From: Caballeronia sordidicola
GTDB lineage: Bacteria; Pseudomonadota; Gammaproteobacteria; Burkholderiales; Burkholderiaceae
Assembly: GCF_002220365.1 (NCBI RefSeq)
Contig: NZ_MTHB01000136.1
Span: forward strand, 1 to 34,979
Direction of reading: 5' to 3'
DNA length: 34,979 nucleotides
The notes under the pieces were generated by a model. The model made no database searches, was not told where the DNA came from, and was given only the letters and a program-made list of their open reading frames with translations. The position numbers and the translations under genes were made by a program. The first letter of the stretch is position 1. The number at the start of each line of letters is the position of its first letter. Positions 24,359-32,362 of this stretch are shown here, piece after piece.

Positions 24359-24709
24359 TCAAACCGAGATGTTCATGATGTCGTTATAGGCCGACACGAG
24401 CTTGTTGCGGACCTGCAGACCGAACTGGAACCCCACGTTCGCCTTCTGCATGTCGACCATCACGTCGTTCAGCGAAACGTTTGGCGCGCCCACTTCAAAG
24501 GCATGCGCCTGGTTGATCGCGTTGTTCTGGCTGCTGCTGATGCTGTCGAGGGACGACTTCAGCGCGTCGGCGAAACTGCCGGCGCTCGCGGCACCCGATT
24601 CGGGCACGACGCTGCCGCTCGCGACTTGGCCGGCACCGCCCGCAGCCTGCGTCGCCATGGTCTGCATTTGCTGGAGCGCCGAACTCAACGGGCTGATAGG
24701 AGCATTCAT
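24359..24709 (-). CDS. fliE: Flagellar hook-basal body protein FliE
   Basis: FliE joins the MS ring to the proximal rod. The 116-residue protein, starting at 24709 (MNAPISPLSSALQQMQ), ends with the strongly conserved VSLNDVMVDMQKANVGFQFGLQVRNKLVSAYNDIMNISV, clearly FliE. The N-terminal region is alanine/glycine-rich linker. The longer open frame upstream overlaps the promoter region and is not family-like. It is transcribed alone, divergent from fliFGHIJK, the standard arrangement. A helix-forming C-terminus ends in the last residues, as in all FliE proteins. Confidence 0.95.
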   Translation of the reverse strand: MNAPISPLSSALQQMQTMATQAAGGAGQVASGSVVPESGAASAGSFADALKSSLDSISSSQNNAINQAHAFEVGAPNVSLNDVMVDMQKANVGFQFGLQVRNKLVSAYNDIMNISV

Positions 24710-25044
24710 GGGGTCTCCAGAAGGAACGGAAAGGAACTGAACATCGGCGGCGACATATGGACAGCGATACATCTGGGACAATTCGAACCGGGGCCTGTCC
24801 CGGGCCTCAGGCCGGCGTCTCTCGCCGAAGCCTGGGCGGTTCGCCATATGGCCTGACCGATTAGGAAAAAGTCTAGCAGCAGCGCCGTTTTGCAAATCGG
24901 GGAAAGGAAACCAAAACTCGCTTCTATTCGTTGGATCAACTCAATCCTGCTTACGGATAATTCCTCTCATGAAAGTGCCTGCAGTGCGCACGGCCATCGC
25001 CGGTGCAACTCGCAGAAAACGCAAGACTCGGAGAGTTTCGAAGC
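24710..25044. promoter_or_regulatory. fliE / fliF divergent promoter region
   Basis: The 335 bases between fliE and fliF must hold both early flagellar promoters. A TTGGAT (24931-24936) and GATAAT (24956-24961) pair with 19-base spacing could serve fliF as a weak promoter needing FlhDC. A GGGACA/TGTCCC inverted repeat (24775-24780, 24796-24801) and a second CATATGG copy (near 24754 and 24845) are the only other structures seen. I could not fix an FlhDC box, and no sigma-28 or sigma-54 element is convincing here. Confidence 0.4.
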
Positions 25045-26829
25045 ATGGATTCCACAACCAACCTGATCAACCCGGACGCCCGCATGGGTCTGACTGGCGC
25101 GCCGCCAGGCGCCGCCGGGTCGATCACCGCAGGTGCGGGCGCAGCCGGCTACGCGGGCGGCGCTGACTTCGGCGGCAGCGGCGGCTTTGGTCCGCGCATG
25201 CCGATGCTCAACCAGTTCCGCAACAACCCGCGCATGCCGCTGATCATCGCCGTGGCCATCCTGGCTGTGGTGATAGCGGGCCTCGTGATGTGGTCGCGCC
25301 AGCCGGATTACCGGGTGTTGTTCAGCAACCTGTCCGACCGCGACGGCGGTGCGATTGTCGCTGCGCTGCAGCAAGGCAATATTCCCTACAAGATCGCCGA
25401 ATCGGGCGGCGCGATCCTGGTTCCCAGCGACGCGGTGCACGAAACCCGGCTGCGCCTGGCGTCGCAGGGACTGCCGAAGAACGGCTCGGTCGGCTTCGAA
25501 TTGATGGATAACCAGAAGTTCGGCATCAGCCAGTTCGCCGAGCAGGTCAACTATCAGCGCGCGCTGGAAGGTGAGCTGGAAAAAACCATCTCGTCGATCT
25601 CCTCGGTGCGCGAAGCCCGCGTCCATCTCGCCATTCCGAAGCCCACCGTGTTCGTGCGGGAAAAGGAACTGCCGACCGCGTCGGTCATGCTCAATCTCTA
25701 CCCCGGCCGCGCGCTCGACGAGGGCCAGATCCTCGCGATCCAGCACATGGTGTCGTCGAGCGTGCCGGACTTGCCGGTGAAGGGCGTGACGATCGTCGAT
25801 CAGGACGGCAACCTCCTCACGCAGCAGAGCTCGGCGAACGGCCTGGACGCGTCGCAGCTCAAATATGTGCAGCAAATCGAGCGCAACACCCAGGGACGCA
25901 TCGACGCGATCCTCGCGCCGCTGTTCGGCGCCGGCAATGCGCACTCGCAGGTGAGCGCGGATATCGACTTCTCGAAGCTGGAGCAAACCGCCGAAAGCTA
26001 CGGTCCGAACGCCAACCCGCAAAACACGGCAATCCGCAGCCAGCAGTCGAGTGTTTCGAATGACAGCGGCGGCGCGAACGCGGGTGGCGTGCCCGGCGCG
26101 CTGTCCAACCAGCCGCCGGCCGCGGCGTCCGCGCCTGTCGATGCTGCCGCCAGCGGCGCCGACGCCGGGAAAACCGCGCCGGTCAGCATGCGCAAGGACA
26201 CTACGACCAACTACGAAGTCGACCGCACCGTGCGCCACTACGAGCAGCCGATGGGCGGCATCAAGCGCCTGTCCGTTGCCGTGGTGGTGAACTATCTGAA
26301 ACAGGTCGATGCCAAGGGCCGGGTGACCATGCTGCCGCTGCCCGCCGACAAGCTCGAGCAGGTGCAGCAACTGGTGAAAGACGCGATGGGCTACGACGAA
26401 AAGCGTGGCGATTCGGTGAACGTGGTCAACAGCACCTTCCTGGTGGATTCGACCGTGATTCCCGATGTGCCTTGGTGGCGCACCCCGGACATGATCGCGC
26501 GCGCCATCCAGCTCGCGAAGTACGCGGGGATCGGTGCGGTGGCGTTGTTCCTCTATTTCAGCATGGTGAAGCCGGCGCTGCGCCGCGCATTCCCGCCGCC
26601 TCCGGAGCCGTCAGCGCTTGCCGCGCCGGATGACCTGTCGCTGCTCGACGGGCCGGCCATGCCGAAGTCGCAGATAGAAGAAGAAAGGGATGCCGAGGTC
26701 AGTTTGCTCGGTCATGAAAGCAACAAGGCCAAGTTCGAACGCAATCTCGACTACGCGCGCATGGTTGCGCGCCAGGACCCGAGAATCGTCGCGACGGTCG
26801 TCAAGAACTGGGTGTCCGATGAACGCTGA
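25045..26829 (+). CDS. fliF: Flagellar MS-ring protein FliF
   Basis: FliF builds the MS ring in the inner membrane, the base for the rod and export gate. The 594-residue protein has a glycine-rich, flexible N-terminus (1-60), a first membrane helix at about 65-84 (PLIIAVAILAVVIAGLVMW), and the large periplasmic region with the YscJ/FliF signatures LFSNLSDRDGGAIVAALQQ and EKTISSISSVREARVHLAIPKP. A second helix lies near 494-512, and the cytoplasmic tail binds FliG. The start at 25045 (MDSTTNLINP) follows a GGAGAG site. It overlaps fliG by 11 bases and begins the fliFGHIJK operon. Length is slightly above the enterobacterial FliF. Confidence 0.97.
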   Translation: MDSTTNLINPDARMGLTGAPPGAAGSITAGAGAAGYAGGADFGGSGGFGPRMPMLNQFRNNPRMPLIIAVAILAVVIAGLVMWSRQPDYRVLFSNLSDRDGGAIVAALQQGNIPYKIAESGGAILVPSDAVHETRLRLASQGLPKNGSVGFELMDNQKFGISQFAEQVNYQRALEGELEKTISSISSVREARVHLAIPKPTVFVREKELPTASVMLNLYPGRALDEGQILAIQHMVSSSVPDLPVKGVTIVDQDGNLLTQQSSANGLDASQLKYVQQIERNTQGRIDAILAPLFGAGNAHSQVSADIDFSKLEQTAESYGPNANPQNTAIRSQQSSVSNDSGGANAGGVPGALSNQPPAAASAPVDAAASGADAGKTAPVSMRKDTTTNYEVDRTVRHYEQPMGGIKRLSVAVVVNYLKQVDAKGRVTMLPLPADKLEQVQQLVKDAMGYDEKRGDSVNVVNSTFLVDSTVIPDVPWWRTPDMIARAIQLAKYAGIGAVALFLYFSMVKPALRRAFPPPPEPSALAAPDDLSLLDGPAMPKSQIEEERDAEVSLLGHESNKAKFERNLDYARMVARQDPRIVATVVKNWVSDER

Positions 26830-27814
26830 AGGCCTCAATAAAGCCGCGCTCCTGCTGATGTCGATCGGTGAATCGGAAGCGGCGGAAGTGTTCAAGTACC
26901 TTGGACCGCGCGAGGTGCAGAAGATCGGCGCGACCATGGCGACGTTGAAAAACGTCACGCGCGAACAGCTCGATAACGTGATGACCGAGTTCGTCAATGA
27001 AGCCGAGCAGCACACCGCGCTGTCGCTCGATTCGAGCGAATATATCCGGGCGGTGCTGACCAAGGCGCTGGGCGAAAACAAGGCGGGCGCGCTGATCGAC
27101 CGGATCCTGCAGGGCAGCGATACCAGCGGCATCGAAGGGCTGAAGTGGATGGATTCGGCAGCGGTGGCCGAACTGATCAAGAACGAGCATCCGCAGATCA
27201 TTGCGACGATCCTGGTTCACCTGGACCGCGACCAGGCGTCCGAGATCGTGGCGCTGATGACTGAACGTTTGCGCAACGACGTGTTGCTGCGCATTGCCAC
27301 GCTCGACGGCATCCAGCCGGCCGCGCTGCGCGAACTCGACGACGTGCTGACCACGCTGCTCTCCGGCAGCGACAACCTGAAGCGCGCGCCGATGGGCGGC
27401 ATCCGGACGGCGGCGGAAATCCTCAACTTCATGTCGACGGCGCACGAAGAATCCGTGATCGAAAACGTAAAAGAATTCGATGCGGAACTGGCGCAGAAGA
27501 TCATCGATCAAATGTTTGTGTTCGAGAACTTGCTCGAACTTGAAGACCGGGCAATCCAGTTGCTGCTGAAAGAAGTGGAATCCGAAACGCTGATCATCTC
27601 GCTGAAAGGCGCCCAACCGCCGCTGCGGCAGAAGTTCCTCGCGAACATGTCGCAGCGCGCCGCCGAACTGCTGGCCGAAGATCTCGACTCGCGCGCCCCG
27701 GTGCGGCTCTCGGAAGTGGAAACGCAGCAGCGCAGGATCCTGCAGATCGTGCGCAACCTGGCCGAATCGGGTCAGATCCAGTTAGGCGGCAAGGCCGAGG
27801 ACGCTTATGTCTGA
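26819..27814 (+). CDS. fliG: Flagellar motor switch protein FliG
   Basis: FliG forms the rotor ring, carrying the torque-generating residues and linking FliF to FliM/FliN. The 331-residue protein, equal in length to E. coli FliG, contains NKAALLLMSIGESEAAEVFKYL (residues 7-28), the EHPQIIATILVHLD motif (about 123-136) and a C-terminal domain with the charged helix (VEQ-like KEVESETLIISLKGAQPPLRQKF). The start at 26819 (MNAEGLNKAALLLM) overlaps fliF by 11 bases; the open extension upstream lies entirely inside fliF. It overlaps fliH by 8 bases. Strong overlap implies coupled translation. Confidence 0.97.
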   Translation: MNAEGLNKAALLLMSIGESEAAEVFKYLGPREVQKIGATMATLKNVTREQLDNVMTEFVNEAEQHTALSLDSSEYIRAVLTKALGENKAGALIDRILQGSDTSGIEGLKWMDSAAVAELIKNEHPQIIATILVHLDRDQASEIVALMTERLRNDVLLRIATLDGIQPAALRELDDVLTTLLSGSDNLKRAPMGGIRTAAEILNFMSTAHEESVIENVKEFDAELAQKIIDQMFVFENLLELEDRAIQLLLKEVESETLIISLKGAQPPLRQKFLANMSQRAAELLAEDLDSRAPVRLSEVETQQRRILQIVRNLAESGQIQLGGKAEDAYV

Positions 27815-28508
27815 CGCTGCCGAAGCCGCCAAGAAGGCTCACGCTGCCGATGCGGCCAAGAAGGCTCGCATGTCCGCGTACCAGCGCTGGGAGATGGCGT
27901 CGTTCGATCCGGTTCCGATCGATCGCAGCGGTGCCGATCAAGCCGCGCTGGAAAAGCACTTGCGCCGTGTTCGCGATGAAGCGCACGCGCAGGGGCTGGC
28001 ATCGGGCCATGTGGCGGGTCAGGCAATGGGCTACAAGGCCGGTTACGACCAGGGTTACGAACAAGGCGTGGAAGAAGGCCGCCGCGACGCGCGGGCGGAA
28101 GCCACGCGGCTGGCGCAGATGGCCGATACCTTCAAGATCGCGCTGCAAGCTGCGGACGCAGTCGTTGCCGAGGCGCTGACGGCGCTGGCGCTGGACATTG
28201 CGCAGCAAGTGGTTTCGCAGCATCTGACACTCGATCCGACCGCTGTGCTGGCCGTCGCGCGCTCGGTGATCGCGGCCGAACCGGCATTGGCGGGAGCGCC
28301 GTATCTGACAGTGAATCCGGCGGATCTGCCGATTGTCGAAGCGTATTTGCTGGAAGAACTCCAGGCGGCCGGATGGTCGGTCAGGACCGATCCGGATATT
28401 GAGCGTGGCGGTTGCCGGGCACACGCGGCAAGCGGTGAAGTCGATGCAACCAACGTCACGCGCTGGGAGCGCGTGGCGGCGGCGCTCGGGAGGTCACAAC
28501 CATGGTGA
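27807..28508 (+). CDS. fliH: Flagellar assembly protein FliH
   Basis: FliH regulates the FliI ATPase and docks it at the export gate. The 233-residue protein has a lysine/alanine-rich N-terminal helix and, at residues 63-91, glycines at every fourth position (63, 67, 71, 75, 79, 83, 87, 91), the long GxxxG repeat typical of FliH. The C-terminal domain (about 130-230, VAEALTALALDIAQQVVSQ then LEELQAAGWSVRTDPDIERGGC) resembles V-ATPase subunit E. It overlaps fliG by 8 and fliI by 7 bases. The start at 27807 is the only one giving the N-terminal extension seen in this family. Confidence 0.93.
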   Translation: MSDAAEAAKKAHAADAAKKARMSAYQRWEMASFDPVPIDRSGADQAALEKHLRRVRDEAHAQGLASGHVAGQAMGYKAGYDQGYEQGVEEGRRDARAEATRLAQMADTFKIALQAADAVVAEALTALALDIAQQVVSQHLTLDPTAVLAVARSVIAAEPALAGAPYLTVNPADLPIVEAYLLEELQAAGWSVRTDPDIERGGCRAHAASGEVDATNVTRWERVAAALGRSQPW

Positions 28509-30052
28509 ACTCAGCCCATGTCACAGCAAGCGCTGCGCGCCGCGTCACGCAGGAAGGATTGAGCGAGCTGGAACAGGAACTGGCGCGCGCGTCGTTCGGG
28601 CCGCTTGCCGCGGACGACGACGCCGAACCGACGATCGAAGAAATCGCGGCCCAGACGATCGTCGATCTCGCCGGTATGGCGAACAATCCGCATCTGGATG
28701 GCTGGCGCGCGCACCTCGAAGCCAGCAAGGCGCGCAGCCAGATATCCAAGCCGTTGCGTGCGTGCGGGCGTCTCACGCGTGCGGCCGGCCTGGTTCTGGA
28801 AGCGGTGGGATTGAAACTGGGCGTGGGCTCGGAATGCATGATCGAGTTGCCTGCCGGCAGTTCGATTCCCATGGCTGAGGCTGAAGTCGTCGGTTTCTCC
28901 GGCGACAAACTGTTCCTCATGCCGACCACCGAAGTCTCCGGCCTGTTGCCTGGGGCGCGCGTGTATCCGCTGGAAAGCGCGCCGATCAATGACCCGATGG
29001 CCGGCGCCAAGCGTCTGCCGGTCGGCTGGGAAATGCTCGGCCGCGTGGTCGATGCGTCGGGCAAGCCGCTCGACGGGCTTGGGCCCCTCGGCTCGAAGAT
29101 CGATGCGCCGCTGACCGCGCCGACCATCAACCCGCTTAATCGCGAACCTATTCACAAGGTGCTCGATGTCGGCGTGCGCGCGATCAATGCGTTGTTGACC
29201 GTGGGACGCGGCCAGCGCATGGGCCTGTTCGCGGGCTCGGGCGTGGGCAAGTCCGTGCTGCTCGGCACCATGGCGCGTTATACGAGCGCCGAAGTGATCG
29301 TGATCGGGCTGATTGGTGAACGGGGCCGCGAGGTGAAGGAATTCATCGAGCAGATTCTTGGCGAGGACGGGCTGGCGCGCTCGGTGGTGGTAGCGGCGCC
29401 CGCTGATGTGTCGCCCATTTTGCGGATGCAGGGCGCGAGCTACGCGACCTCTCTGGCCGAATATTTTCGAGATCAGGGCAAACACGTACTGCTGCTGATG
29501 GATTCGCTCACCCGCTATGCGATGGCACAGCGCGAAATTGCGCTCGCGATCGGCGAACCGCCCGCCACCAAAGGGTATCCGCCCTCCGTGTTCGCCAAAC
29601 TGCCGGCGCTGGTTGAGCGCACCGGGAACGGCCGGGAAGGGGCAGGATCGATCACGGCCTTTTATACGGTCTTGACGGAAGGGGACGATCAGCAAGATCC
29701 TATCGCCGATTCAGCGCGCGCCATTCTCGACGGCCATATTGTTTTATCGCGTTCGTTGGCCGAAGCGGGGCATTACCCGGCCATCGATATTGAGGCGTCG
29801 ATCAGCCGGGCGATGACGGCGCTGATCGACGACAAGCATCTGGACCGGGTGCGTTTGTTCAAGCAGATGTTGTCGCGCTACCAGCGCAACCGCGATTTGA
29901 TCAATGTAGGCGCGTATTCCACGGGGCGGGATGCGTTACTCGATCGGGCGATTGCGCTGTACCCGCGGATAGAAGCATTTTTGCAGCAAGGATTTCGTGA
30001 GCAGGCCATGTTTGAACCGAGCCTGGCCCAACTCGATGCGTTGTTCGAATAA
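28502..30052 (+). CDS. fliI: Flagellum-specific ATPase FliI
   Basis: FliI is the F1-beta-like ATPase of flagellar type III export. The P-loop AGSGVGKS (residues 244-251), the Walker B region (HVLLLMDSLTRYAMAQREIAL) and EPPATKGYPPSVFAKLPALVERTG are intact. The 516-residue protein is longer than the enterobacterial FliI (about 457), with roughly 70 extra N-terminal residues including acidic DDDAEPTIEEI (38-48), separate from the beta-barrel domain that begins near residue 85. The start overlaps fliH (TGATG-like end) by 7 bases. An internal start cannot be excluded, but the extension has normal codon use. Confidence 0.97.
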   Translation: MVNSAHVTASAARRVTQEGLSELEQELARASFGPLAADDDAEPTIEEIAAQTIVDLAGMANNPHLDGWRAHLEASKARSQISKPLRACGRLTRAAGLVLEAVGLKLGVGSECMIELPAGSSIPMAEAEVVGFSGDKLFLMPTTEVSGLLPGARVYPLESAPINDPMAGAKRLPVGWEMLGRVVDASGKPLDGLGPLGSKIDAPLTAPTINPLNREPIHKVLDVGVRAINALLTVGRGQRMGLFAGSGVGKSVLLGTMARYTSAEVIVIGLIGERGREVKEFIEQILGEDGLARSVVVAAPADVSPILRMQGASYATSLAEYFRDQGKHVLLLMDSLTRYAMAQREIALAIGEPPATKGYPPSVFAKLPALVERTGNGREGAGSITAFYTVLTEGDDQQDPIADSARAILDGHIVLSRSLAEAGHYPAIDIEASISRAMTALIDDKHLDRVRLFKQMLSRYQRNRDLINVGAYSTGRDALLDRAIALYPRIEAFLQQGFREQAMFEPSLAQLDALFE

Positions 30053-30076
30053 AGACAATTTAGGAATTTGACGTCC

Positions 30077-30526
30077 ATGTCCAAGCATCTGCCGATCAAG
30101 ACCTTGATCAACCTCGCGGAAGAAGAACTGGAGGCCGCCACGAAAAAACTGGGCAAGCTCCAGCAAGAACGCAATGAGGTGGAGGCGCAGTTGAACTCGC
30201 TGGTCACGTATCGCGACGAGTATCACGCGCGTTTTACGGCGTCGGCGCAGGAAGGCACGACCGCGCAGACGCTGCGCAATTTCCAGGCATTCGTCGACAC
30301 CCTTGATTCCGCCATCAACCAGCAGCGCGTGTTGCTCGTGGGCGCGAACCAGCGGCTGGAAGCGGCCAAGCCGGAATGGCAGCAGCGCAAGCAGAAACTG
30401 GGTTCTTACGAAGTGCTGGCCGCGCGCGGCGAGGCAGTGCAGGCGAAGCAGGAAGCACGGCTTGAACAACGTGATTCCGATGAACACGCCTCCAAGATGC
30501 TACGGATGCGCGCCGAAAAGGCATGA
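30077..30526 (+). CDS. fliJ: Flagellar export protein FliJ
   Basis: FliJ is the coiled-coil stalk of the export ATPase. The 149-residue protein is strongly helical and charged with heptads (NLAEEELEAATKKLGKLQQERNEVEAQL near residues 12-40) and a second helix rich in Gln/Arg/Glu (LEAAKPEWQQRKQKL). The start at 30077 (MSKHLPIKTL) is preferred because an AGGAA site lies at a suitable distance; an in-frame TTG 9 bases upstream would be too close. It lies 24 bases after fliI and before fliK. Confidence 0.92.
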   Translation: MSKHLPIKTLINLAEEELEAATKKLGKLQQERNEVEAQLNSLVTYRDEYHARFTASAQEGTTAQTLRNFQAFVDTLDSAINQQRVLLVGANQRLEAAKPEWQQRKQKLGSYEVLAARGEAVQAKQEARLEQRDSDEHASKMLRMRAEKA

Positions 30527-30571
30527 AGATTTTAGCGATTTTTATCGCATACAAGATACGAGAGGCCATGA

Positions 30572-32143
30572 ATGTCGACCGTTAATACTGCCAGCACGAT
30601 GCTTGGCTTGAGCGCTGCCCAATCGCGAAGCGCGGCGGCAACGTCGGCAAGCGACAGTGCGGCGGCATCGTTTGTTTCGACGCTGCATAACATAACCACC
30701 AAGGCTAACGAGGAAGCGGCGGCTCAGGCGCGGGTGCAAGCGCAGGCGCAGGCGGCGAAAGCTGCGGCGGCGGCATCGGCGGCGCGCGGCGGTGTTCACG
30801 ACGCGTCCAAGCCCGACGACGCTTCAACTGCGCAGGCTAAGGCGGCGGCGGATCAGGCCGACAGCGCGGACCAGGCGGCCGCAGCGGATCAGACGCAAGG
30901 GGCGGGGTCGTCGTCTTCTACGACTTCATCGACTTCATCGACTTCATCGAAGTCCTCGGCTTCATCCACGGCTAATCAAACGCAGGCTGCGACCGCATCT
31001 ACGACGGCGGCTGACGCGAGCGCTGCGGACGAGACAGCTCAGACGGATGCGGCGAAGGCGCAGCCGGAAGCTACGGCGGCCGCGGCAGCCGCAGCCGCGA
31101 CGGCGGCGGCGACCGCGGCGGCCATGTTGAAGGCGCGCGGTGGTGCGGCTGCTGATCCCGCGACCGCTTCTACCGATCCGGCTACTGCCGCGATGGATGC
31201 GCAAGCGATGAGCGGGACGTCTTCGACGCAGTCGAAGGACAAGTCGAGCGATGCCAAGACTGCGGATGATGCGCTTCAGGCTGCGCTCGCGCAGTTGGCG
31301 AATACGCGGGGGGCTGCAACGCCGTCGCCCGATGCGGCAGCGGCAGCTGCGGCAGCTGCGGCGACTGCCGCGAATGGTGCGAATGCGGCCAACGGTGCGA
31401 ATGCCGCGGTGGCTGGCAAGGGCGGTGGTTCCAGACAGTCGGGCCGGGCGATATCGGTGACAGCGTCCTCGGGCGATGCTGCGATCCGTTCATTGACGAC
31501 GCAGCAGGCTGGTGCGACCTCGGCTACGCAACAGGCCGATGCAACCGCACAGGCTTCTGCTACGTCGGCCGATGACGGCAGTGCTGCCTACAAGGCTACT
31601 GCTGACGCTGCCGCGCATTCGGCTTCGATGCAGGCAGCGTCGGCGACAGCGGGAAGTGCTCTGGTCCAGAGTGCGGCGACGGCGGCTGGCAGTGCGGCTA
31701 TTGCGCCGCATGTCGGGTCGAGTGGATGGGATGAGGCGTTCAGCCAGAAGGTGGTGTTTCTGTCGAACGGTCATCAGCAGAGTGCTGAATTGACGTTGAA
31801 CCCGAAGGATCTGGGGCCGCTGCAAGTGGTCTTGCAGGTCACGGACAACCACGCGCACGCGTTGTTTGTATCGACGCACGCACAGGTTCGGGCGGCGGTC
31901 GAAGCGGCGTTACCGACCTTGCGTGAAGCGATGCAAGCTAGCGGGATTGGTCTGGGTAGCGCGAGCGTCAGCGATGGGTTTGTGGGCCAGTCGGGTGGCG
32001 GGGCGTCGTCGAATGCGGGGGGCGGTGGCCGGGGTTCGAGTGGGTCGAATAGCGCGGATGATGGCGGCAGCGTGGATGCGTTAAGCAGCACGGTCAGCAT
32101 CCCGGTGCGTAAGCAGGTTGGATTGGTGGATACGTTTGCGTGA
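30572..32143 (+). CDS. fliK: Flagellar hook-length control protein FliK
   Basis: This is the main FliK, the molecular ruler that sets hook length and switches export specificity. The 523-residue protein is extremely alanine-, serine- and threonine-rich for its first 380 residues, partly from tandem codon repeats (a 9-base unit three times at 30922-30948, encoding TSS-type repeats). The conserved Flg_hook domain occupies about 389-470 (FSQKVVFLSNGHQQSAELTL, NPKDLGPLQVVLQVTDNHAHALF), followed by a glycine/serine-rich tail. It is last in the fliFGHIJK operon, 45 bases after fliJ. The ruler length is set by the low-complexity part, so repeat changes here may alter hook length. Confidence 0.95.
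   Translation: MSTVNTASTMLGLSAAQSRSAAATSASDSAAASFVSTLHNITTKANEEAAAQARVQAQAQAAKAAAAASAARGGVHDASKPDDASTAQAKAAADQADSADQAAAADQTQGAGSSSSTTSSTSSTSSKSSASSTANQTQAATASTTAADASAADETAQTDAAKAQPEATAAAAAAAATAAATAAAMLKARGGAAADPATASTDPATAAMDAQAMSGTSSTQSKDKSSDAKTADDALQAALAQLANTRGAATPSPDAAAAAAAAAATAANGANAANGANAAVAGKGGGSRQSGRAISVTASSGDAAIRSLTTQQAGATSATQQADATAQASATSADDGSAAYKATADAAAHSASMQAASATAGSALVQSAATAAGSAAIAPHVGSSGWDEAFSQKVVFLSNGHQQSAELTLNPKDLGPLQVVLQVTDNHAHALFVSTHAQVRAAVEAALPTLREAMQASGIGLGSASVSDGFVGQSGGGASSNAGGGGRGSSGSNSADDGGSVDALSSTVSIPVRKQVGLVDTFA
30922..30948 (+). repeat. Three-copy 9-base tandem repeat inside fliK
   Basis: GACTTCATC occurs three times in direct succession, followed by degenerate copies. 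The unit is a multiple of three, so copy changes would alter protein length without a frameshift. Confidence 0.85.
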
Positions 32144-32362
32144 TCAGGGGGCGGGCGATCGCAAGGCTTGCAGCGTGAGGCTTTAAGCGGAGTGTCTTTA
32201 GGTCAACCAGCGTGGAGAGGTAGTGCCGAAAAGGCTACGGTTCTTCAACACTCGCGTCCGCCAAGGCGTCAGCCTCGGAGGATCGCCTCGTTCGCACTTG
32301 GCGCGCGAACGGGGCGATCGGCGACAAATCGTCGGTTTACAAACGGCCGACCCTAAAATCAA
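32144..32362. other. Intergenic region after fliK with a long hairpin
   Basis: No gene is convincing in these 219 bases. The main structure is a 15-pair hairpin (32281-32295 with 32305-32319, one G-U pair, 9-base loop), followed by smaller GTCGG/CCGAC pairings near 32331-32352. Base composition shifts to more A/T right after, so the junction between native and acquired DNA is probably here. Confidence 0.5.
32281..32319. terminator. Strong hairpin after fliK, likely transcript end
   Basis: GATCGCCTCGTTCGC (32281-32295) pairs with GCGAACGGGGCGATC (32305-32319) through 15 pairs including one G-U, with a 9-base loop. There is no T-run on the rightward strand, so it is a stabilising 3' structure or factor-dependent end rather than a classical terminator. 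It lies about 140 bases after fliK. Confidence 0.45.

Noticed and set aside
24710..25044. Sigma-54 or sigma-28 promoter between fliE and fliF
   Set aside because: No GG-N10-GC pair in a suitable context and no TAAA-N15-GCCGATAA match was found; only a weak sigma-70-like pair is visible.
24967..26370. Long open frame opposite fliF (467 codons)
   Set aside because: It is a mirror frame of fliF, rich in Arg/His/Asp with no domain, and fliF is certain.
32168..32356. Small open frame after fliK (62 codons)
   Set aside because: No ribosome site, no family resemblance, and it runs through the long hairpin region.
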